In this document: positions 24,712 through 33,748 of the stretch, piece after piece
How positions within the stretch are numbered: position 1 is the stretch's first letter
Layout of the letters: every line of letters begins with the position of its first letter
Source: Terriglobia bacterium
Lineage (GTDB): Bacteria > Acidobacteriota > Terriglobia > Terriglobales > Acidobacteriaceae
Assembly: GCA_020073015.1 (NCBI GenBank)
Contig: JAIQFZ010000012.1
Location: forward strand, 1-64,000
DNA length: 64,000 nt
Reading direction: 5' to 3'
Position numbers and translations under genes: made by a program
Notes under the pieces: model-generated
The model's input: only the letters and a program-made list of their open reading frames with translations
Database searches by the model: none
What the model was told of the DNA's origin: nothing

Positions 24712-25251
24712 ATGCCCGCTCCCACTCCTGAATTTGCCGCAACCTACTGCCAGATGATGCTCGAGGGCCTAGCCAATGAAGTCGAGATCACCAAGCGCGT
24801 CCTGGCTGCCGTCCCCGAAAGCACGTGCGACGGCTATCGTCCCGACCCGCACGCCCGCAACGGACGGGAACTTGCCTGGCACATCGCCAACAGCGATATC
24901 CAGTTTCTCGACGGCATCGCCGACTTGAAGTTCAACATGTCGACGCCGGAAAGCGCCGACAAGCCCAAAACGATTGCCGAGATCGTCACCTGGTACGACC
25001 GGAATTTCAAGCGGGCCGCCGATCGCGTGCGCGCGCTCTCGCCGGAGCAGTTGATGACGCCGATTGATTTCTTCGGTGTTTTTAACCTGCCGGCAGCGTT
25101 CTATCTCGGATTCCTCAACAATCACTGCATCCATCATCGCGGCGAGTTGGCTACCTATCTGCGCCCCATGGGATCAAAAGTACCCAACATTTACGGCGGA
25201 AGTTACGACGAACCCTGGCAGCCGGCAGACGCTGAAACCACCGCTGCCTGA
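24712..25251 (+). CDS. Cytoplasmic DinB-family protein
   Basis: 179 residues with AAAGGAG well placed before the ATG and no signal peptide. The DinB four-helix metal-binding layout is clear: NGRELAWHIANSDIQFLDGI in helix 2 (first His), and FLNNHCIHHRGELATYLRPMGSKVPNIYG near the end (HxxxHR pair). DinB/YfiT-like enzymes bind a divalent metal and some are bacillithiol- or mycothiol-dependent transferases; others are uncharacterised. Nothing in the context fixes a substrate. It is not a close copy of the secreted DinB-like protein at 3636. Confidence 0.85.
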   Translation: MPAPTPEFAATYCQMMLEGLANEVEITKRVLAAVPESTCDGYRPDPHARNGRELAWHIANSDIQFLDGIADLKFNMSTPESADKPKTIAEIVTWYDRNFKRAADRVRALSPEQLMTPIDFFGVFNLPAAFYLGFLNNHCIHHRGELATYLRPMGSKVPNIYGGSYDEPWQPADAETTAA

Positions 25252-25417
25252 ACTTGTGATTTGGGCACTGCATCGCTTTGGTGCCGCCTCGGACCCGAAT
25301 ACAGGAACCTAGCCGCCCTACGCGGGGCGGCTTTTCTTGCTGGCGTCTCGCCCGTTCAGCCGGTCGGGGACGCTCGGCTCCGTTCCTCCATTTCCCAAAC
25401 GTGCTAATTTGGTTGCC

Positions 25418-26074
25418 ATGTTCATTGGGCACTTTGGGGTCGCATTCGCCGCGAAACGTCTAGCGCCGCGGACATCGCTGGCTACTCTGATCTTGGCCTC
25501 GCAGTTTCTCGACTTGCTCTGGCCGATATTGCTGCTGCTCGGGTTCGAGCATGTGCGGATCGTGCCGGGGATCACCAAGGTTCAGCCGTTTGATTTCTAT
25601 GACTATCCTTTCTCGCATAGTCTGACCATGGCGTTGCGGTGGGCGTTGGCGGTCGGGTTGTTCTACTATCTGGCGCGCCGCTATGTTCGGGGAGCCTGGG
25701 TGGCTGGCGCTCTGGTGCTGAGTCACTGGGTGCTGGACTGGCTGGTGCATCGCCCGGATCTGCCCTTGTGGCGCGGCGGACCGAAGTATGGATTAGGGTT
25801 GTGGAATTCCTGGCCGGCGTCCATTTCGGTGGAAGTGATCTTGTTCGGAGTGGGAATTTGGCTGTATCTCAGTTCCACTCGCGCACGGGACCGCGTGGGT
25901 GTGTATGCCTTGTGGAGTCTGATCACCCTGCTGTCATTGGGATGGCTGGCGGCGGTATTTGGCCCGCCGCCACCCGACACTCACCAACTCGCGCTGGGGG
26001 CCTTGGGCATGTGGATCGTGGTTCCCTGGGCGTGGTGGGCAGACGCGCACCGGGAGGACTCGAGTTCGGGGTAG
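25418..26074 (+). CDS. YdjM/DUF457-like integral membrane protein, possible metal-dependent hydrolase
   Basis: 218 residues from ATG 25418; upstream track codons lack membrane features. The protein has five or six hydrophobic segments. Conserved polar residues sit at membrane edges: FIGHFGVAFAAKR at the start, SQFLDLLWP, YPFSHSLTMA and VLSHWVLDWLVHRPDLPLW. This His/Asp pattern matches the inner-membrane YdjM-like family often labelled metal-dependent hydrolase. A phosphoesterase role has been suggested for relatives but is not proven. No operon partner is evident. Confidence 0.7.
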   Translation: MFIGHFGVAFAAKRLAPRTSLATLILASQFLDLLWPILLLLGFEHVRIVPGITKVQPFDFYDYPFSHSLTMALRWALAVGLFYYLARRYVRGAWVAGALVLSHWVLDWLVHRPDLPLWRGGPKYGLGLWNSWPASISVEVILFGVGIWLYLSSTRARDRVGVYALWSLITLLSLGWLAAVFGPPPPDTHQLALGALGMWIVVPWAWWADAHREDSSSG

Positions 26075-26106
26075 AGAAGCGGGTTGCCGCGTTTTGGCCT
26101 TCCGCT

Positions 26107-26481
26107 TCAGTATGCGTTCTTCATCTTGTCTTGCACACTCTTGGCGAGCTTCTGTATTTCCTGCGCCTTCTTGATTACGTCCATGGAAAGGATGTTGACG
26201 CCGCTTTTGTCGACGTGTTCCTTGAGTTCGGCGGTAAGGGCCACCAACTTCTCGGTGTCGCGCCGCAATTGCGACTGCCGTTCCGCGATCATATGCGCGA
26301 TCTGGTCCCGTTCCATGCGCTCGCGCTGATTGTCGGTCGTCCGATCGTTGCTGGCCTCACGCTCGGCGGCCATCTTCTGGGCCTGAACCTGATCGACAGA
26401 TACTAACTTTGCCTGCTGCGATTGGACGTGCGGAACGAACAGGGTGAGCGACACGACAAAGGCCACACCATACTTCAACAT
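26107..26481 (-). CDS. Small secreted coiled-coil protein, function unknown
   Basis: 124 residues from ATG 26481, which has a GGAG seven bases upstream; the track start seven codons earlier is less likely. A signal peptide (MLKYGVAFVVSLTLFVPHVQSQQ) is followed by a charged helical region rich in Glu, Arg and Gln (KMAAEREASNDRTTDNQRERMERDQIAHMIAERQSQL), likely a coiled coil. I do not recognise a named family. It lies convergent to the YdjM-like gene and 200 bp from the end of rho. Confidence 0.65.
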   Translation of the reverse strand: MLKYGVAFVVSLTLFVPHVQSQQAKLVSVDQVQAQKMAAEREASNDRTTDNQRERMERDQIAHMIAERQSQLRRDTEKLVALTAELKEHVDKSGVNILSMDVIKKAQEIQKLAKSVQDKMKNAY

Positions 26482-26705
26482 AGCCGGCTCCTGCATGGTC
26501 ATCCGAATGGCTCGGACGCTAGGCTTGGTTTAGCACGGTTCACTTTTATGGCGAATACACAAAGAGGGTGGTTAGAAAACCAAGGTAATGGCAGATGAGA
26601 ATGAACCACCCAAAACTAAGGCGAGGACCGTAGTCCTCGCCTTCTCAACCTTTAACTCTTGTTTGCCGGGGACCAGCGGTGAACGGGACCAATCCCGGGC
26701 CCCTC

Positions 26706-27956
26706 TTACAAGGAGCTCATGTTCGAAAGGAATTCGCTGTTTGCGCGCGTCTTACTGAGCTTGTCGATCAGCAACTCCATGGCTTCGACCGGCGACAGCG
26801 GGTTCAGCACCTTGCGCAGCACCCAGATCCGTTGGAGATCTTCTTTGGGGATGAGCAACTCTTCCTTACGCGTGCCGGAACGCTGGATGTCGATGGCCGG
26901 GAAGGTACGCTTGTCAACCAGCTTGCGCTCCAGGATGATTTCTGAGTTGCCGGTACCCTTGAATTCTTCGAAGATCACGTCGTCCATGCGGGAACCCGTG
27001 TCGATCAGCGCGGTGGCGATGATGGTCAGCGAGCCGCCTTCCTCAATATTGCGGGCCGATCCAAAAAATCGCTTCGGACGCTGCAAGGCGTTCGAGTCCA
27101 CGCCGCCGGAGAGCACTTTGCCCGAGGGCGGAACGATCGTGTTGTAGGCGCGCGCCAGACGCGTGATCGAATCGAGCAGAATCACGACGTCGCGCTTGTG
27201 CTCGACTAATCTTTTAGCCTTTTCGATCACCATTTCCGCGACTTGCACGTGGCGGGCGGCGGGCTCGTCGAAGGTCGAGGAGATAACCTCGCCCTTCACC
27301 GAGCGCTGCATGTCGGTGACTTCTTCCGGGCGCTCGTCGATCAGCAGCACCATCAGAACCACTTCTGGATGGTTGGCCGTAATCGAGTTGGCGACGTTCT
27401 GCAGCAGCATGGTCTTGCCGGCGCGCGGCGGCGACACGATCAGGCCGCGCTGGCCTTTGCCGAGGGGTGTGAGCAGGTCCATGACGCGCGCGCTGATGTT
27501 CTCGCGGACGGTTTCAAGCTTCAACCGCTCCTGCGGATACAACGGCGTCAGGTTGTCGAACAGAATCTTGTTGCGCGCCTCGTCGGGCGATTCGAAATTG
27601 ACCGCCTCGATCTTGACGAGCGCGAAGTATTTCTCGCCCTCATGGGGCGGGCGCACCTGGCCGCTGATGGTATCGCCGGTTTTCAGGTCAAACTTGCGGA
27701 TCTGCGACGGCGACACGTAGATGTCGTCGGGCCCGGGCAGGTAGTTGTAGTCGGGCGAGCGCAGGAAGCCGTAGCCGTCAGGGAGGATCTCCAGCACACC
27801 TTCAGCGAAGATGTGCCCTTCTTTTTCACTTTGCGCCTGCAGGATCTTGAAGATGAGGTCCTGTTTGCGGAGTCCGCTGGCGCCGGGGAGCTCCAGAGAT
27901 CGGGCGATCTTGGTGAGCTCCGTAATGTTCTTTTCTTTCAGTTCTGCGATGGTCAT
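26706..27956 (-). CDS. rho: Transcription termination factor Rho
   Basis: 416 residues from ATG 27956 ([21 protein letters not shown]); the GTG two codons earlier is possible, but AGGTGA is better placed for the ATG. Hexameric RNA-dependent ATPase that ends transcription. Domains: N-terminal helical Rho_N (1-45), the OSB/cold-shock RNA-binding domain ([38 protein letters not shown]), then the RecA-like motor with [13 protein letters not shown] (Walker A), [18 protein letters not shown] (Walker B region), [20 protein letters not shown] (Q/R loops) and [13 protein letters not shown]. rpoZ lies 86 bp upstream on the same strand, so the two may share a transcript. Confidence 0.97.
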   Translation of the reverse strand: MTIAELKEKNITELTKIARSLELPGASGLRKQDLIFKILQAQSEKEGHIFAEGVLEILPDGYGFLRSPDYNYLPGPDDIYVSPSQIRKFDLKTGDTISGQVRPPHEGEKYFALVKIEAVNFESPDEARNKILFDNLTPLYPQERLKLETVRENISARVMDLLTPLGKGQRGLIVSPPRAGKTMLLQNVANSITANHPEVVLMVLLIDERPEEVTDMQRSVKGEVISSTFDEPAARHVQVAEMVIEKAKRLVEHKRDVVILLDSITRLARAYNTIVPPSGKVLSGGVDSNALQRPKRFFGSARNIEEGGSLTIIATALIDTGSRMDDVIFEEFKGTGNSEIILERKLVDKRTFPAIDIQRSGTRKEELLIPKEDLQRIWVLRKVLNPLSPVEAMELLIDKLSKTRANSEFLSNMSSL

Positions 27957-28013
27957 ATTCACCTACGGAATTGCTTTTCTGGGGAGGGTTCTCTCAGGAA
28001 AGATTTATGTTTG

Positions 28014-28035
28014 CCGCCGTGTGGGCACACGGCGG
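28014..28035. promoter_or_regulatory. Perfect hairpin between rpoZ and rho
   Basis: CCGCCGTGTG and CACACGGCGG form a 10-bp inverted repeat with only two bases between. There is no T-run on the minus strand, so it is not a standard terminator. It may attenuate or process the rpoZ-rho transcript. Confidence 0.5.
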
Positions 28036-28042
28036 GGCCGCC

Positions 28043-28258
28043 TCAGGCAGCCCGCCGTTGTGCTTCGGCAAAGTGTTCTGGTTCGCTTAGAATGTCGTGG
28101 CGTTCGGCATCGGCGATCTTGTCAAATACCTGGTTCATGGTTTCCTGAATCCGGGTGTTCGGCCGGTGGAACTTGCGCGTTGCCTTCGAGGCAAGCTGGC
28201 AGAGCATATACCGGTTTCGCAGAGTATGCAGTGCATCAAACACACGATCAGAGCGCAT
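28043..28258 (-). CDS. rpoZ: RNA polymerase omega subunit
   Basis: 71 residues, the usual size. FDALHTLRNRYMLCQLASKATRKFH matches the conserved omega core that clamps the beta-prime C-terminus and helps RNA polymerase assembly. GGAG precedes the ATG by about 11 bases. Its position directly upstream of rho and downstream of rpsT makes a transcription/translation cluster. The assignment rests on this short motif, so it is strong but not absolute. Confidence 0.8.
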   Translation of the reverse strand: MRSDRVFDALHTLRNRYMLCQLASKATRKFHRPNTRIQETMNQVFDKIADAERHDILSEPEHFAEAQRRAA

Positions 28259-28568
28259 TGTTGGTCGTTCTCCTTCTAGGAATAATTTTGGCCACGAGTC
28301 CCATCTTCAGCCCATTGGGTTGATGGTCACCTGACAGAGCTGGCCAAACTGCAATTCGGGCTGGATTAAACGGGATTGCCAGATTTACCCAAATAGATGC
28401 TCCGCCCAACCCGAAAGTTGCTCAATTCTTTGGGGTTGTTGCAATGAGCGGACGGAGGTTCGTCCGGACGGCCCAAGAAACTCGCGTCTCAGAGGAACGG
28501 CCAAGTATAACAAACTGCTGGGCGAGGTCAAGCAGAATTTCTGCCCACGCCCCGGGGCTTCCCAGCGC
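28259..28568. other. rpoZ leader and rpsT downstream region (310 bp, no gene)
   Basis: Contains the rpoZ promoter at 28504-28531, a leader of about 240 nt with hairpin CGGACG-gaggtt-CGTCCG (28449-28466), and, just after rpsT, the palindromes GCCCCGGGGC (28549-28558) and GCAGAATTTCTGC (28532-28544), which may end the rpsT message. No ORF is worth calling. Confidence 0.5.
28504..28531 (-). promoter_or_regulatory. Promoter of rpoZ (TTGACC-N16-TATACT)
   Basis: On the minus strand TTGACC (28526-28531) and TATACT (28504-28509) are 16 bp apart. This is the best promoter match upstream of rpoZ and would give a long untranslated leader. Confidence 0.65.
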
Positions 28569-28832
28569 CTACCTCAACGCGTTCAAACGGGCTGACAGAC
28601 GCGACTTGTAGCGCGAAGCGGTATTCTCGTGCAACACGCCTTTCTGGATCGCCTTGTCGAGCGCCGAAACGGTCTGCCGGTAGGTTTGCGCGGCCGCGGC
28701 CTTGTCGCCTTTTTCCAGGCTCTCGCGCATGATCCGCAGCGCGCTGCGCATCTGCGATGTGTTGGCCCGGTTGCGGGCGGTCCGCTTCTCTGTCTGACGG
28801 GCGCGCTTGAGCGCCGAAAAATGATTCGCCAT
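28569..28832 (-). CDS. rpsT: 30S ribosomal protein S20
   Basis: 87 residues, the expected length, strongly basic. The sequence [30 protein letters not shown] and the C-terminal [22 protein letters not shown] are typical of S20, which binds 16S rRNA and stabilises the small subunit early in assembly. Transcribed from a strong promoter at 28900-28929, divergently from the AAA ATPase gene. Confidence 0.95.
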   Translation of the reverse strand: MANHFSALKRARQTEKRTARNRANTSQMRSALRIMRESLEKGDKAAAAQTYRQTVSALDKAIQKGVLHENTASRYKSRLSARLNALR

Positions 28833-28899
28833 GCTTCTCTGTTACCTTCGTTTGTCCTAGATTGCCCTAGGAAGATATTCCGGTAGGAACCGAAAGAGT

Positions 28900-28929
28900 A
28901 TTCTACGGGAGCAAGTCGCGCCCGGTCAA
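28900..28929 (-). promoter_or_regulatory. Promoter of rpsT (TTGACC-N18-TAGAAT)
   Basis: On the minus strand TTGACC (28924-28929) and TAGAAT (28900-28905) are 18 bp apart, giving a leader of about 60 nt. The -35 abuts the start of the divergent AAA gene at 28936. Confidence 0.65.
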
Positions 28930-28935
28930 ACAGAT

Positions 28936-30588
28936 ATGGATCCGCTGGAACGGCTCAAAGTTCTCATCAATTCCTCTACGCCCATCGTCGTCATGGAAAC
29001 CGTCGAGGAAGTCCAGGCGGTTTCGCTGGTGCGTTCGGCCTGTTCGCAACTGAACCTGGCCGTGTATGAGTGGACGATCGCCGACGGGCTGGTGCGTTCC
29101 GGAAGCGGTGCGCCAGTCTCCGCGCAGGCATATGCAGCGCGTCCGGATACGCGGCTGGGCGCACTTTCGCAAGGCAACCGTGAGGGAGATCGACTGGCGC
29201 GCGCAGTACTGTCTTCGATCGGTTCCGATGCCGCCGCTGCACCCAAAGCCGCAGTGTACAACTCGACTGACCCCGTGCAGGCGCTCGCCAACATGGAGTC
29301 GATGACGGTCGAGGCCGTCTTTGTGCTGAAAGACTTCCACCGCCATTTGGAGAGCCCCGTGGTCGTTCGCCGCTTGCGCGACGTGGGGCAGAAATTCCAG
29401 ACGAACCGCAGGACGCTGGTGATTACGGCGCCCTCGATCGATATGCCCCCGGAACTCGCCAGCCTGGTCGAGTTCTTCGACCTGCCCCTGCCCGACCTCG
29501 ACCGCCTGCGCGCCCTCATCAAGGAAACCTACACCCGCATGGTCGGCACGCACACGCTCAAGCTCCAACTCGATGCCAACGGCGTCGACGCCATGGCTGC
29601 CAATCTGCGCGGCCTGACTGAGGAAGAAGCCGAACGCGCCATCTCGCAGGCGATGGTCACCCGCTACGCTTTGTCGCCGGACTGCGTCACCGATGTGCTC
29701 GCCGCGAAGAAAGCTTTGCTCAAGCGCTCCCAAATGCTCGAATTCATCGACGCCAACGACACCATGGCGAGCGTCGGGGGCCTCGAGAATCTGAAGCAGT
29801 GGCTCGCGCAGCGGCGCGGTGCATGGGAGCCACAGGCCCGCCAGTTCGGCCTCGAACCTCCGAAGGGCGTCATCATCCTCGGCGTGCAAGGTTGCGGAAA
29901 GAGTCTCTGCGCCCGTTCGGTCGCCGGCGAATGGCAACTCCCGCTGGTGAAATTCGACACCGCCGCCATCTACGACAAGTACATCGGCGAAACAGAAAAG
30001 CGCATCCAGAGAGTTTTCAAAGTTGCCGAGGGCCTGGCGCCCTGCGTGTTGTGGATCGACGAACTGGAAAAGGTCTTCGCCGGAAGCGGTCCCGATTCCG
30101 CCTCGGCCGATGCCGGCGTGTCGTCGCGCCTGCTGGCGTCGTTTCTCTCCTGGATGCAGGACCGCAAAACCCCCGTCTTTGTCGCCGCCACCTGCAACAA
30201 CGTGACCGTGCTGCCCCCGGAGTTGATCCGCAAAGGCCGCTTCGACGAACTCTTCTTCGTCGACCTCCCCAACACGGCTGAGCGCAAACAGATCTTTTCG
30301 ATCCAGCTGACCAAGCGCAAACGCAATCCCTCCGACTACGATCTGGACAGGATTGCTGCAGCGGCCAAGGGCTTTTCCGGAGCCGAAATCGAATCCGCCG
30401 TGCAGGGAGCTATGTACGCTGCGTTTTCCCGCAAGCAGGAACTGAGCAGCGAAGATCTGCATGCCGCGCTGTTGTCCACCGTTCCGCTGTCGATCACGCG
30501 GGCGGAAGAGATCGCCACGCTGCGCGACTGGGCTAAGGACCGCGCGGTCTGGGCGTCGTCGCCGGAAGCCAAGCGTGAAAACGCGTGA
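28936..30588 (+). CDS. Ycf46-like AAA-family ATPase
   Basis: 550 residues. The N-terminal half (1-250) resembles the Ycf46 regulatory region: VEAVFVLKDFHRHLESPVVVRRLRDVGQ. The AAA module follows: PPKGVIILGVQGCGKSLCARSVAGEW (Walker A), APCVLWIDELEKVFAGS (Walker B), FVAATCNN (sensor 1), ELIRKGRFDELFFVDLP (arginine-finger region) and GFSGAEIESAVQGAMYAAF (sensor 2). Ycf46 proteins of cyanobacteria and plastids are linked to photosynthetic carbon uptake, but their biochemical target is unknown; here a general remodelling role is all that can be said. The start has no clear ribosome-binding site and lies seven bases from the rpsT -35. Confidence 0.85.
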   Translation: MDPLERLKVLINSSTPIVVMETVEEVQAVSLVRSACSQLNLAVYEWTIADGLVRSGSGAPVSAQAYAARPDTRLGALSQGNREGDRLARAVLSSIGSDAAAAPKAAVYNSTDPVQALANMESMTVEAVFVLKDFHRHLESPVVVRRLRDVGQKFQTNRRTLVITAPSIDMPPELASLVEFFDLPLPDLDRLRALIKETYTRMVGTHTLKLQLDANGVDAMAANLRGLTEEEAERAISQAMVTRYALSPDCVTDVLAAKKALLKRSQMLEFIDANDTMASVGGLENLKQWLAQRRGAWEPQARQFGLEPPKGVIILGVQGCGKSLCARSVAGEWQLPLVKFDTAAIYDKYIGETEKRIQRVFKVAEGLAPCVLWIDELEKVFAGSGPDSASADAGVSSRLLASFLSWMQDRKTPVFVAATCNNVTVLPPELIRKGRFDELFFVDLPNTAERKQIFSIQLTKRKRNPSDYDLDRIAAAAKGFSGAEIESAVQGAMYAAFSRKQELSSEDLHAALLSTVPLSITRAEEIATLRDWAKDRAVWASSPEAKRENA

Positions 30589-30734
30589 CCGGAAGCTAAC
30601 GCCTGAACCGAAGGATGTGGTCTAGCCAGGCCCGGTCGCGAGCGCAAACGCTGTTTTCGTCAATCATTTGGCATCTCGGTCCAGGTTTCGTTTGGTCGAG
30701 GCCAAGCTGCTCAACTCTGGTAAGCTGAACGGCC

Positions 30735-31328
30735 ATGAAAACATTGTCGGTATTTGTGTTGCTATGTGCCGTCACGCCTCTCGTCAGCTGCCAAGAACCC
30801 ACCAAGAAGAGCACCACTCTAAAGCCGGACAGCGGCAATTTTGCTCAGAACACGTACAGGAACGATTTCTTCGGCTTTTCGTACTCGCTGCCAAGGGAAT
30901 GGAATAAAAGCAGAGTTTCACCATCCCCACTTCCTTCCGGCGCATATTACCTATTCATAGGAGACCGTGATACGGGGCATTCTCTCTTGAACCGCGTCAC
31001 GGTCGTTGCTGATCCCGAAAGCTCTAACCGTGCTGGGCTTTCTGCGCAAGAATACTTGTCAGCGTTTATCCGGGCACAGGTCAGGCAGGCCCATGCCGAA
31101 GTGACCCGGGAACCATCCTCATTCGCTTCAGGAGGAAGCGATTTTTATAGAGCGGATTACAAATGGGTGGATAATGGCACTACGATATACAGCTCTATGG
31201 TGTGCATCAAACGTAACAATTACTGGCTGGATTGGAACTTTGTGACACCGTCACAACGAGACCTTGATGATGCTATGAATACGGTTCAACATATCTCCTT
31301 TGATACTCCCTCAGCACGCCCGCAATGA
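30735..31328 (+). CDS. Predicted lipoprotein of unknown function
   Basis: 197 residues. The N-terminus MKTLSVFVLLCAVTPLVSC is a lipoprotein signal with lipobox LVSC, so the mature protein should start at Cys19 and be membrane-anchored. The remainder has FFGFSYSLPREWNKS, a pattern seen in PsbP/MOG1-like small beta proteins, and a conserved-looking YYLFIGDRDTGHSLLNRVTVVAD. Codon use is visibly less GC-rich than in neighbouring genes, suggesting a lineage-specific or acquired gene. No clear operon partner. Confidence 0.65.
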   Translation: MKTLSVFVLLCAVTPLVSCQEPTKKSTTLKPDSGNFAQNTYRNDFFGFSYSLPREWNKSRVSPSPLPSGAYYLFIGDRDTGHSLLNRVTVVADPESSNRAGLSAQEYLSAFIRAQVRQAHAEVTREPSSFASGGSDFYRADYKWVDNGTTIYSSMVCIKRNNYWLDWNFVTPSQRDLDDAMNTVQHISFDTPSARPQ

Positions 31329-31396
31329 CACTGTTCACATCGGAAAAGCCCTGACTCTTCGCCCGCCACGAAGCCGCCCACACTAGAGCTCTGACT

Positions 31397-31963
31397 TCAC
31401 TCCGAGATCCCTGCCACCCGCCGCGCGTCGTCCCACTCCTTCTGCAGATCTAACTCGTCGATCCACGTCGTCAAATAGGAGCGATCCAGCGCTCCCCAGC
31501 GCGCTCTCAGGATCGCGGCTGCGTCCTCAATCTGACGCCGTGACTGCGCGAGCTTGGCCCATTCGAGTTTCGAGAGGACTACGTCCTCGGCGCTCGCGAG
31601 GAAGAGGGGGACGTCATGCAGGCTGACCCGCTGGCGACGCCGGAACTCTTCCTGGCTGAAGGCGCGCGATTTGCGGATGATCAAATCAATCTTCCAGCCC
31701 GTTAACAAATCAATCACGTTGAACATAGACTGCCGGTTGTAAGCTTCCAGGGCCGCGTCCAAGTCAGCGTAGTATTGGTTGCTTGGCAACGCTTCGATGA
31801 ACTCTCGCAACTGCGCAGGAGTCGCTTCCATTACGAGATCAATGTCTTGTGTGGATCGCGGCGCGCCATAGTGGGCACTGGCAAAAGACCCCGAGAGCAT
31901 ATAACCAATGCCAGCTTGGTCAAGCGCAGAAGAGATTCTTTGGAAGACTTCCGAGACGCTCAT
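31397..31963 (-). CDS. Minimal nucleotidyltransferase, possible toxin partner
   Basis: 188 residues from ATG 31963 (MSVSEVFQRISSALDQAG), which overlaps the stop of the upstream gene by ATGA. The track start lies inside that gene. Nucleotidyltransferase-fold motif: YMLSGSFASAHYGAPRSTQDIDLVME, i.e. GS...DxD, with a later IDLIIR that can supply the third acidic residue. C-terminal helices (LSKLEWAKLAQSRRQIEDAAAIL) are common in AbiEii/DUF6036-like proteins. Such enzymes can act as tRNA-modifying toxins, but many are uncharacterised. Coupled to the small upstream gene as a likely toxin-antitoxin-like pair. Confidence 0.75.
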   Translation of the reverse strand: MSVSEVFQRISSALDQAGIGYMLSGSFASAHYGAPRSTQDIDLVMEATPAQLREFIEALPSNQYYADLDAALEAYNRQSMFNVIDLLTGWKIDLIIRKSRAFSQEEFRRRQRVSLHDVPLFLASAEDVVLSKLEWAKLAQSRRQIEDAAAILRARWGALDRSYLTTWIDELDLQKEWDDARRVAGISE

Positions 31964-32190
31964 CTCAGTCCGGCAGGCAAGGGTGCCGGAAGAAATGCCA
32001 GCCGCAATAATTCCCGCGCAATCTGCGCTTCCGTCCACTCGGGATGATCGCGCCGAATTCCTTCTCGCGCCAAATCCCGAGCGAACATGCTCATCTCATA
32101 GGCAAGGGTTATACGCTGCTCTCCCGACATCGCGCGCAGAATCTCGTCTTGCTTAGCCCGCGCCTCCGGACTGGTGTCCGTCATCGTCAT
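31960..32190 (-). CDS. Small Rv0078B-like antitoxin candidate
   Basis: 76 residues from ATG 32190 or 74 from ATG 32184; the track start at 32268 is too far upstream. Sequence DTSPEARAKQDEILRAMSGEQRITLAYEMSMFARDLAREGIRRDHPEWTEAQIARELLRLAF resembles the small helical Rv0078B-related family that is often found directly before a nucleotidyltransferase gene. TAACAT lies close upstream without a ribosome-binding site, so translation may be leaderless. Stop codon overlaps the nucleotidyltransferase start. Confidence 0.65.
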   Translation of the reverse strand: MTMTDTSPEARAKQDEILRAMSGEQRITLAYEMSMFARDLAREGIRRDHPEWTEAQIARELLRLAFLPAPLPAGLR

Positions 32191-32267
32191 GCCGAAAATG
32201 TTAGCACGGGGATCCAGTTGGCCGTGGTTTGCAAGAGCGCATGGTTGGGAGGCCACTTCCGACACCA

Positions 32268-32296
32268 TTGACTCCCCCGTCCGCCCGCGCTACGCT
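32268..32296 (+). promoter_or_regulatory. Likely promoter of the phoH-era cluster (TTGACT-N17-TACGCT)
   Basis: TTGACT (32268-32273) and TACGCT (32291-32296) are separated by 17 bp and lie about 165 bp before phoH. The intervening leader shows no gene. Confidence 0.5.
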
Positions 32297-32460
32297 TGAT
32301 TCAAATGATGGCTGTCCGCGCCACGCTGGCGCGCGTTGCGGAACCCTCCACCCTTAGAGACAATTCTTGCGTGCAAAAACCGGACGCCCCGATCCATCGG
32401 ACGGGGAACGACCATCCCAGCAGGGCCCCCAGGCTGCAGGAGGCAGCGCGATTACCCTGA

Positions 32461-33528
32461 ATGAAGAAAAGCATTGAAATCAGCCCTAACATCGAGACCC
32501 TGTTCGGCACCCGCGACGAAAATCTGCACGTGCTGGAAGATGGCCTGAACATCAATATTGATCTGCGCTCCGATCGCATCGAACTGGAAGGCGCGGCGCG
32601 CGACGTGGCGCGCGCCGAGCAACTGTTTGCCGATTACGACCACCTACAGCGCAACGGATTCCAATTCAACAATGGCGATCTGAATAGCATGCTGCGCGTG
32701 GTGGTCGGCGACCCCAACGTGACGCTGCGCGGACTGGCCGAAGCCGGGCGCCAGCGTGCTTTCGGACGCCGCACCGTCCAGCCCAAGAGTCCCAACCAGC
32801 GCCGCTACCTCGAAGCCATCGAGCAGTACGACATGGTATTCGGCGTCGGCCCGGCAGGCACGGGCAAAACGTATCTTGCCGTGGCGATGGCCATCTCGGC
32901 GCTCATCAACAAGCAGGTGAACCGCATCATCCTGGCGCGGCCCGCGGTAGAAGCGGGCGAACGCCTGGGCTTTTTGCCCGGCACGCTGCAGGAAAAGATC
33001 GATCCCTACCTGCGTCCGCTGTACGACGCGTTGTTCGACATGCTCGACCCGGAGCGCGTCGAGCGCTATCTCGAAAAGAACGTGATCGAGATCGCGCCCA
33101 TCGCCTTCATGCGCGGGCGCACGCTCAACGACTCGTTCGTGATTCTCGACGAAGCCCAGAACACGACGTCGGAGCAGATGAAAATGTTCGTCACGCGCCT
33201 CGGCTTTAATTCCAAAGCGGTCATCACCGGCGACATCACGCAGATCGATCTGCCCAACGCCCGCCGCAGCGGCCTGCTCGAGGCGATCGACATTCTGCAG
33301 GGCGTCAACGGGTTGGCGTTCGTGTACTTCGACGAAAGCGACGTGGTGCGCCATCACCTGGTGCAGCGCATCATCCGCGCCTACGACGAATATAAAGCGC
33401 GGCTGGCGGAGCAGCAGTTGTCGCTGCTCGAAGCCAAGGCGGGCGCAGAAACAAGAGCCACAAACGGAAAGAACGGCGCCGAGGCCAGTGCCGCGCCGCC
33501 GCTGGAAGAACCGCGCGTGCGCGATTAA
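32461..33528 (+). CDS. PhoH-like ATPase
   Basis: 355 residues; an in-frame TGA directly before the ATG fixes the start. An N-terminal KH-like segment (about 1-75) precedes the RecA-like PhoH core: [22 protein letters not shown] (Walker A), [37 protein letters not shown], and [24 protein letters not shown] (Walker B with DEAQN). This is the PhoL/YbeZ type, predicted to act with YbeY in rRNA maturation or RNA turnover; ybeY follows 220 bp downstream, across a repeat element. The Ala/Glu-rich C-terminal tail is not conserved. Confidence 0.92.
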   Translation: MKKSIEISPNIETLFGTRDENLHVLEDGLNINIDLRSDRIELEGAARDVARAEQLFADYDHLQRNGFQFNNGDLNSMLRVVVGDPNVTLRGLAEAGRQRAFGRRTVQPKSPNQRRYLEAIEQYDMVFGVGPAGTGKTYLAVAMAISALINKQVNRIILARPAVEAGERLGFLPGTLQEKIDPYLRPLYDALFDMLDPERVERYLEKNVIEIAPIAFMRGRTLNDSFVILDEAQNTTSEQMKMFVTRLGFNSKAVITGDITQIDLPNARRSGLLEAIDILQGVNGLAFVYFDESDVVRHHLVQRIIRAYDEYKARLAEQQLSLLEAKAGAETRATNGKNGAEASAAPPLEEPRVRD

Positions 33529-33671
33529 TCGGAATCCGAATCCGTCAAGGAGGGAGCCCCCAAGGTCCCTCCTTTCGCATTTGATATATGTTGTGAGATT
33601 GATCCGGGCGGATTGAGTTGCTGAAGTGATTTAGGGTGGCGCAGCAGCGCTTTGCAGACCGGAGCAAGATC

Positions 33672-33743
33672 TGGTTTTGGGTGGCGCAGCGCTTCAGCGC
33701 TGCGGTTCACGGCCTTTTTTGTACCGGGGCTTTAGCCCCCGAG
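33672..33743. repeat. Two-hairpin GC-rich intergenic repeat (family A, copy 2)
   Basis: GGGTGGCGCAGCGCTTCAGCGCTGCG followed by CCGGGGCTTTAGCCCCCG, same order as at 2485 and 44583. A second partial unit (AGGGTGGCGCAGCAGCGCTTTGCAG) starts near 33632. The element ends six bases before ybeY, so its last bases (GAGGAC) serve as the ybeY ribosome-binding site. It is the reason the ORF track over-extends ybeY. Confidence 0.75.
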
Positions 33744-33748
33744 GACAC

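Noticed and set aside
28903-30462. 519-residue minus-strand ORF
   Set aside because: It lies antisense to the Ycf46-like AAA gene, whose motifs are complete. High-GC codon use leaves the opposite strand open by chance.
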